Source: Stappia sp. ES.058 (GTDB lineage Bacteria > Pseudomonadota > Alphaproteobacteria > Rhizobiales > Stappiaceae). From it: a stretch of 64,000 nucleotides of DNA. Below, piece after piece: positions 63,458 through 64,000 of this stretch. A program made the translations under genes and the position numbers. Every line of letters begins with the position of its first letter. Positions within the stretch are counted from its first letter, which is position 1. The stretch covers positions 4,060,501-4,124,500 of the forward strand of contig NZ_LT629784.1 in assembly GCF_900105595.1 (NCBI RefSeq), read 5' to 3'. The notes under the pieces were generated by a model that saw only the letters and a list, made by a program, of their open reading frames with translations, was not told the origin of the DNA and made no database searches.

Positions 63458-63493
63458 CCGGCGTGCGGGTCGGGATCCCCTCCCGCACGCCGG
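63458..63493 (+). terminator. Hairpin after trpS
   Basis: A 12-bp perfect stem, CCGGCGTGCGGG (63458-63469) with CCCGCACGCCGG (63482-63493), encloses a 12-base loop. There is no T-run, so it may be a weak or factor-assisted terminator. Confidence 0.6.
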
Positions 63494-63629
63494 CGTCCGG
63501 ATGGCTGTTCGCCGCTGCTTGAAACATTCACACCTTAGATCCGCAGCGTCACACCGCTCTTGCCCGCGCCATGAAACGGCGGGTATGGTTCCGGTCTGAA
63601 CAAAGCATGAACTTTATAGAGTGCCTGCC

Positions 63630-64000
63630 ATGTCCGCAAATCGCATCAAACTCGACAGTCCGCTCGTCGACGGACGCCAGTCGGAGATGGCCTCCCGCGT
63701 CTGGCGGGGCGCGGCCAGGCTTCTGCGCGCGCAAGGGTTTGCCTGTGTCGGCGAGGTGACGCTGGCCTCCGGTCGTCGCGCCGACCTTGCGGCGCTCGGG
63801 CCCGGCGGGGAACTGTGGATCGTGGAAGTGAAGTCATCGCTTGCGGATCTGCGCGCCGACAGCAAGTGGCCGGAGTATCGCGCCTATTGCGACCGTTTCT
63901 TTTTTGCCAGCCATGCCGACGTCGGCATCGAACCGTTTCCGGCCGATGCGGGATTCATTCTCTCCGATGGCTTTGGCGCGGAAATCCTGAGGGAGGCACC
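63630..64000 (+). CDS. mmcB: MmcB family DNA repair protein (truncated by window)
   Basis: The first 123 codons of a gene that runs off the right edge. The protein begins MSANRIKLDSPLVDGRQSEM and contains ASGRRADLAALGPGGELWIV followed by EVKSSLADLRADSKWPEYR, and later CDRFFFASHADVGIEPFPAD. This matches MmcB, a restriction-endonuclease-fold protein required for mitomycin C resistance in Caulobacter. The Asp in RRADL and the Glu-x-Lys in VEVK form the PD-(D/E)xK-type site. No strong ribosome binding site is visible before the ATG. Confidence 0.9.
   Translation, partial: MSANRIKLDSPLVDGRQSEMASRVWRGAARLLRAQGFACVGEVTLASGRRADLAALGPGGELWIVEVKSSLADLRADSKWPEYRAYCDRFFFASHADVGIEPFPADAGFILSDGFGAEILREA

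Noticed and set aside
1..64000. CRISPR arrays, tRNA/rRNA genes, insertion sequences, phage or secretion-system islands
   Set aside because: None was recognised on reading both strands; repeats found are short inverted motifs or terminators.

Overview
The window is high-GC chromosomal DNA of an alphaproteobacterium, most likely a Hyphomicrobiales (Rhizobiales) member. This rests on the divergent rph/hrcA pair, a C4-pathway 5-aminolevulinate synthase (hemA), an OlsB-type ornithine lipid acyltransferase, an MmcB DNA-repair protein, fused coaBC, and a glycerol ABC system of the rhizobial glpSTPQUV type. The genus cannot be fixed from sequence alone. No rRNA, tRNA, insertion sequence, phage gene or CRISPR array was seen; gene density is high and the content looks like stable chromosome.

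Region 1 (1-21.6 kb) is mostly housekeeping. It holds the rph 5' end, hrcA, a MoeB/ThiF-like adenylyltransferase, a YgjP-type metallopeptidase, a Bcr/CflA exporter, a class A penicillin-binding protein, a DUF1330 protein with a GNAT, olsB, a hybrid histidine kinase, comM, gshB, yraN, an unlisted 57-residue membrane protein, rsmI, an LpoA-like lipoprotein, coaBC-dut, cysK and an MFS-spermidine-synthase-like protein. The gap between the convergent GNAT and olsB genes carries four copies of a CTAGTGG...GACAT motif arranged as two inverted pairs.

Region 2 (21.6-40.3 kb) is a near-complete reductive pyrimidine catabolism locus. PreT/PreA reduce uracil or thymine, HydA opens the dihydropyrimidine, and an HyuC-type amidohydrolase removes the carbamoyl group. 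An omega-amino acid:pyruvate aminotransferase and MmsA then take beta-alanine or beta-aminoisobutyrate to acetyl-CoA or propionyl-CoA. An NMT1/THI5-type ABC importer, whose operon contains two unrecognised membrane proteins, is the likely uptake system. Two tandem TetR genes (one a clear RutR) sit beside perfect or near-perfect RutR palindromes (TTGACCA-N2-TGGTCAA); a third palindrome lies upstream of preT, which links both halves of the locus in one predicted regulon.

Region 3 (40.3-51.5 kb) starts with a Cache-domain chemoreceptor. It continues with a tripartite tricarboxylate transporter (tctCBA), a periplasmic binding protein divergent from a TctD/TctE two-component system, and a CaiB-type CoA-transferase overlapping a short citrate-synthase-family (citryl-CoA lyase-like) gene. 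Together these suggest sensing, uptake and CoA-dependent cleavage of a citrate-like acid.

Region 4 (51.5-60.7 kb) is glycerol / glycerol-3-phosphate metabolism: glpR-glpD, and divergent from them the ABC system glpV-S-T-P-Q-U. The two ATPases are asymmetric: the non-canonical features of both would fall in the same composite ATP site. Region 5 (60.3-64 kb) holds a Rap1a/Tai-like secreted protein, hemA, trpS (probable TTG start) and the 5' part of mmcB, which runs off the window.
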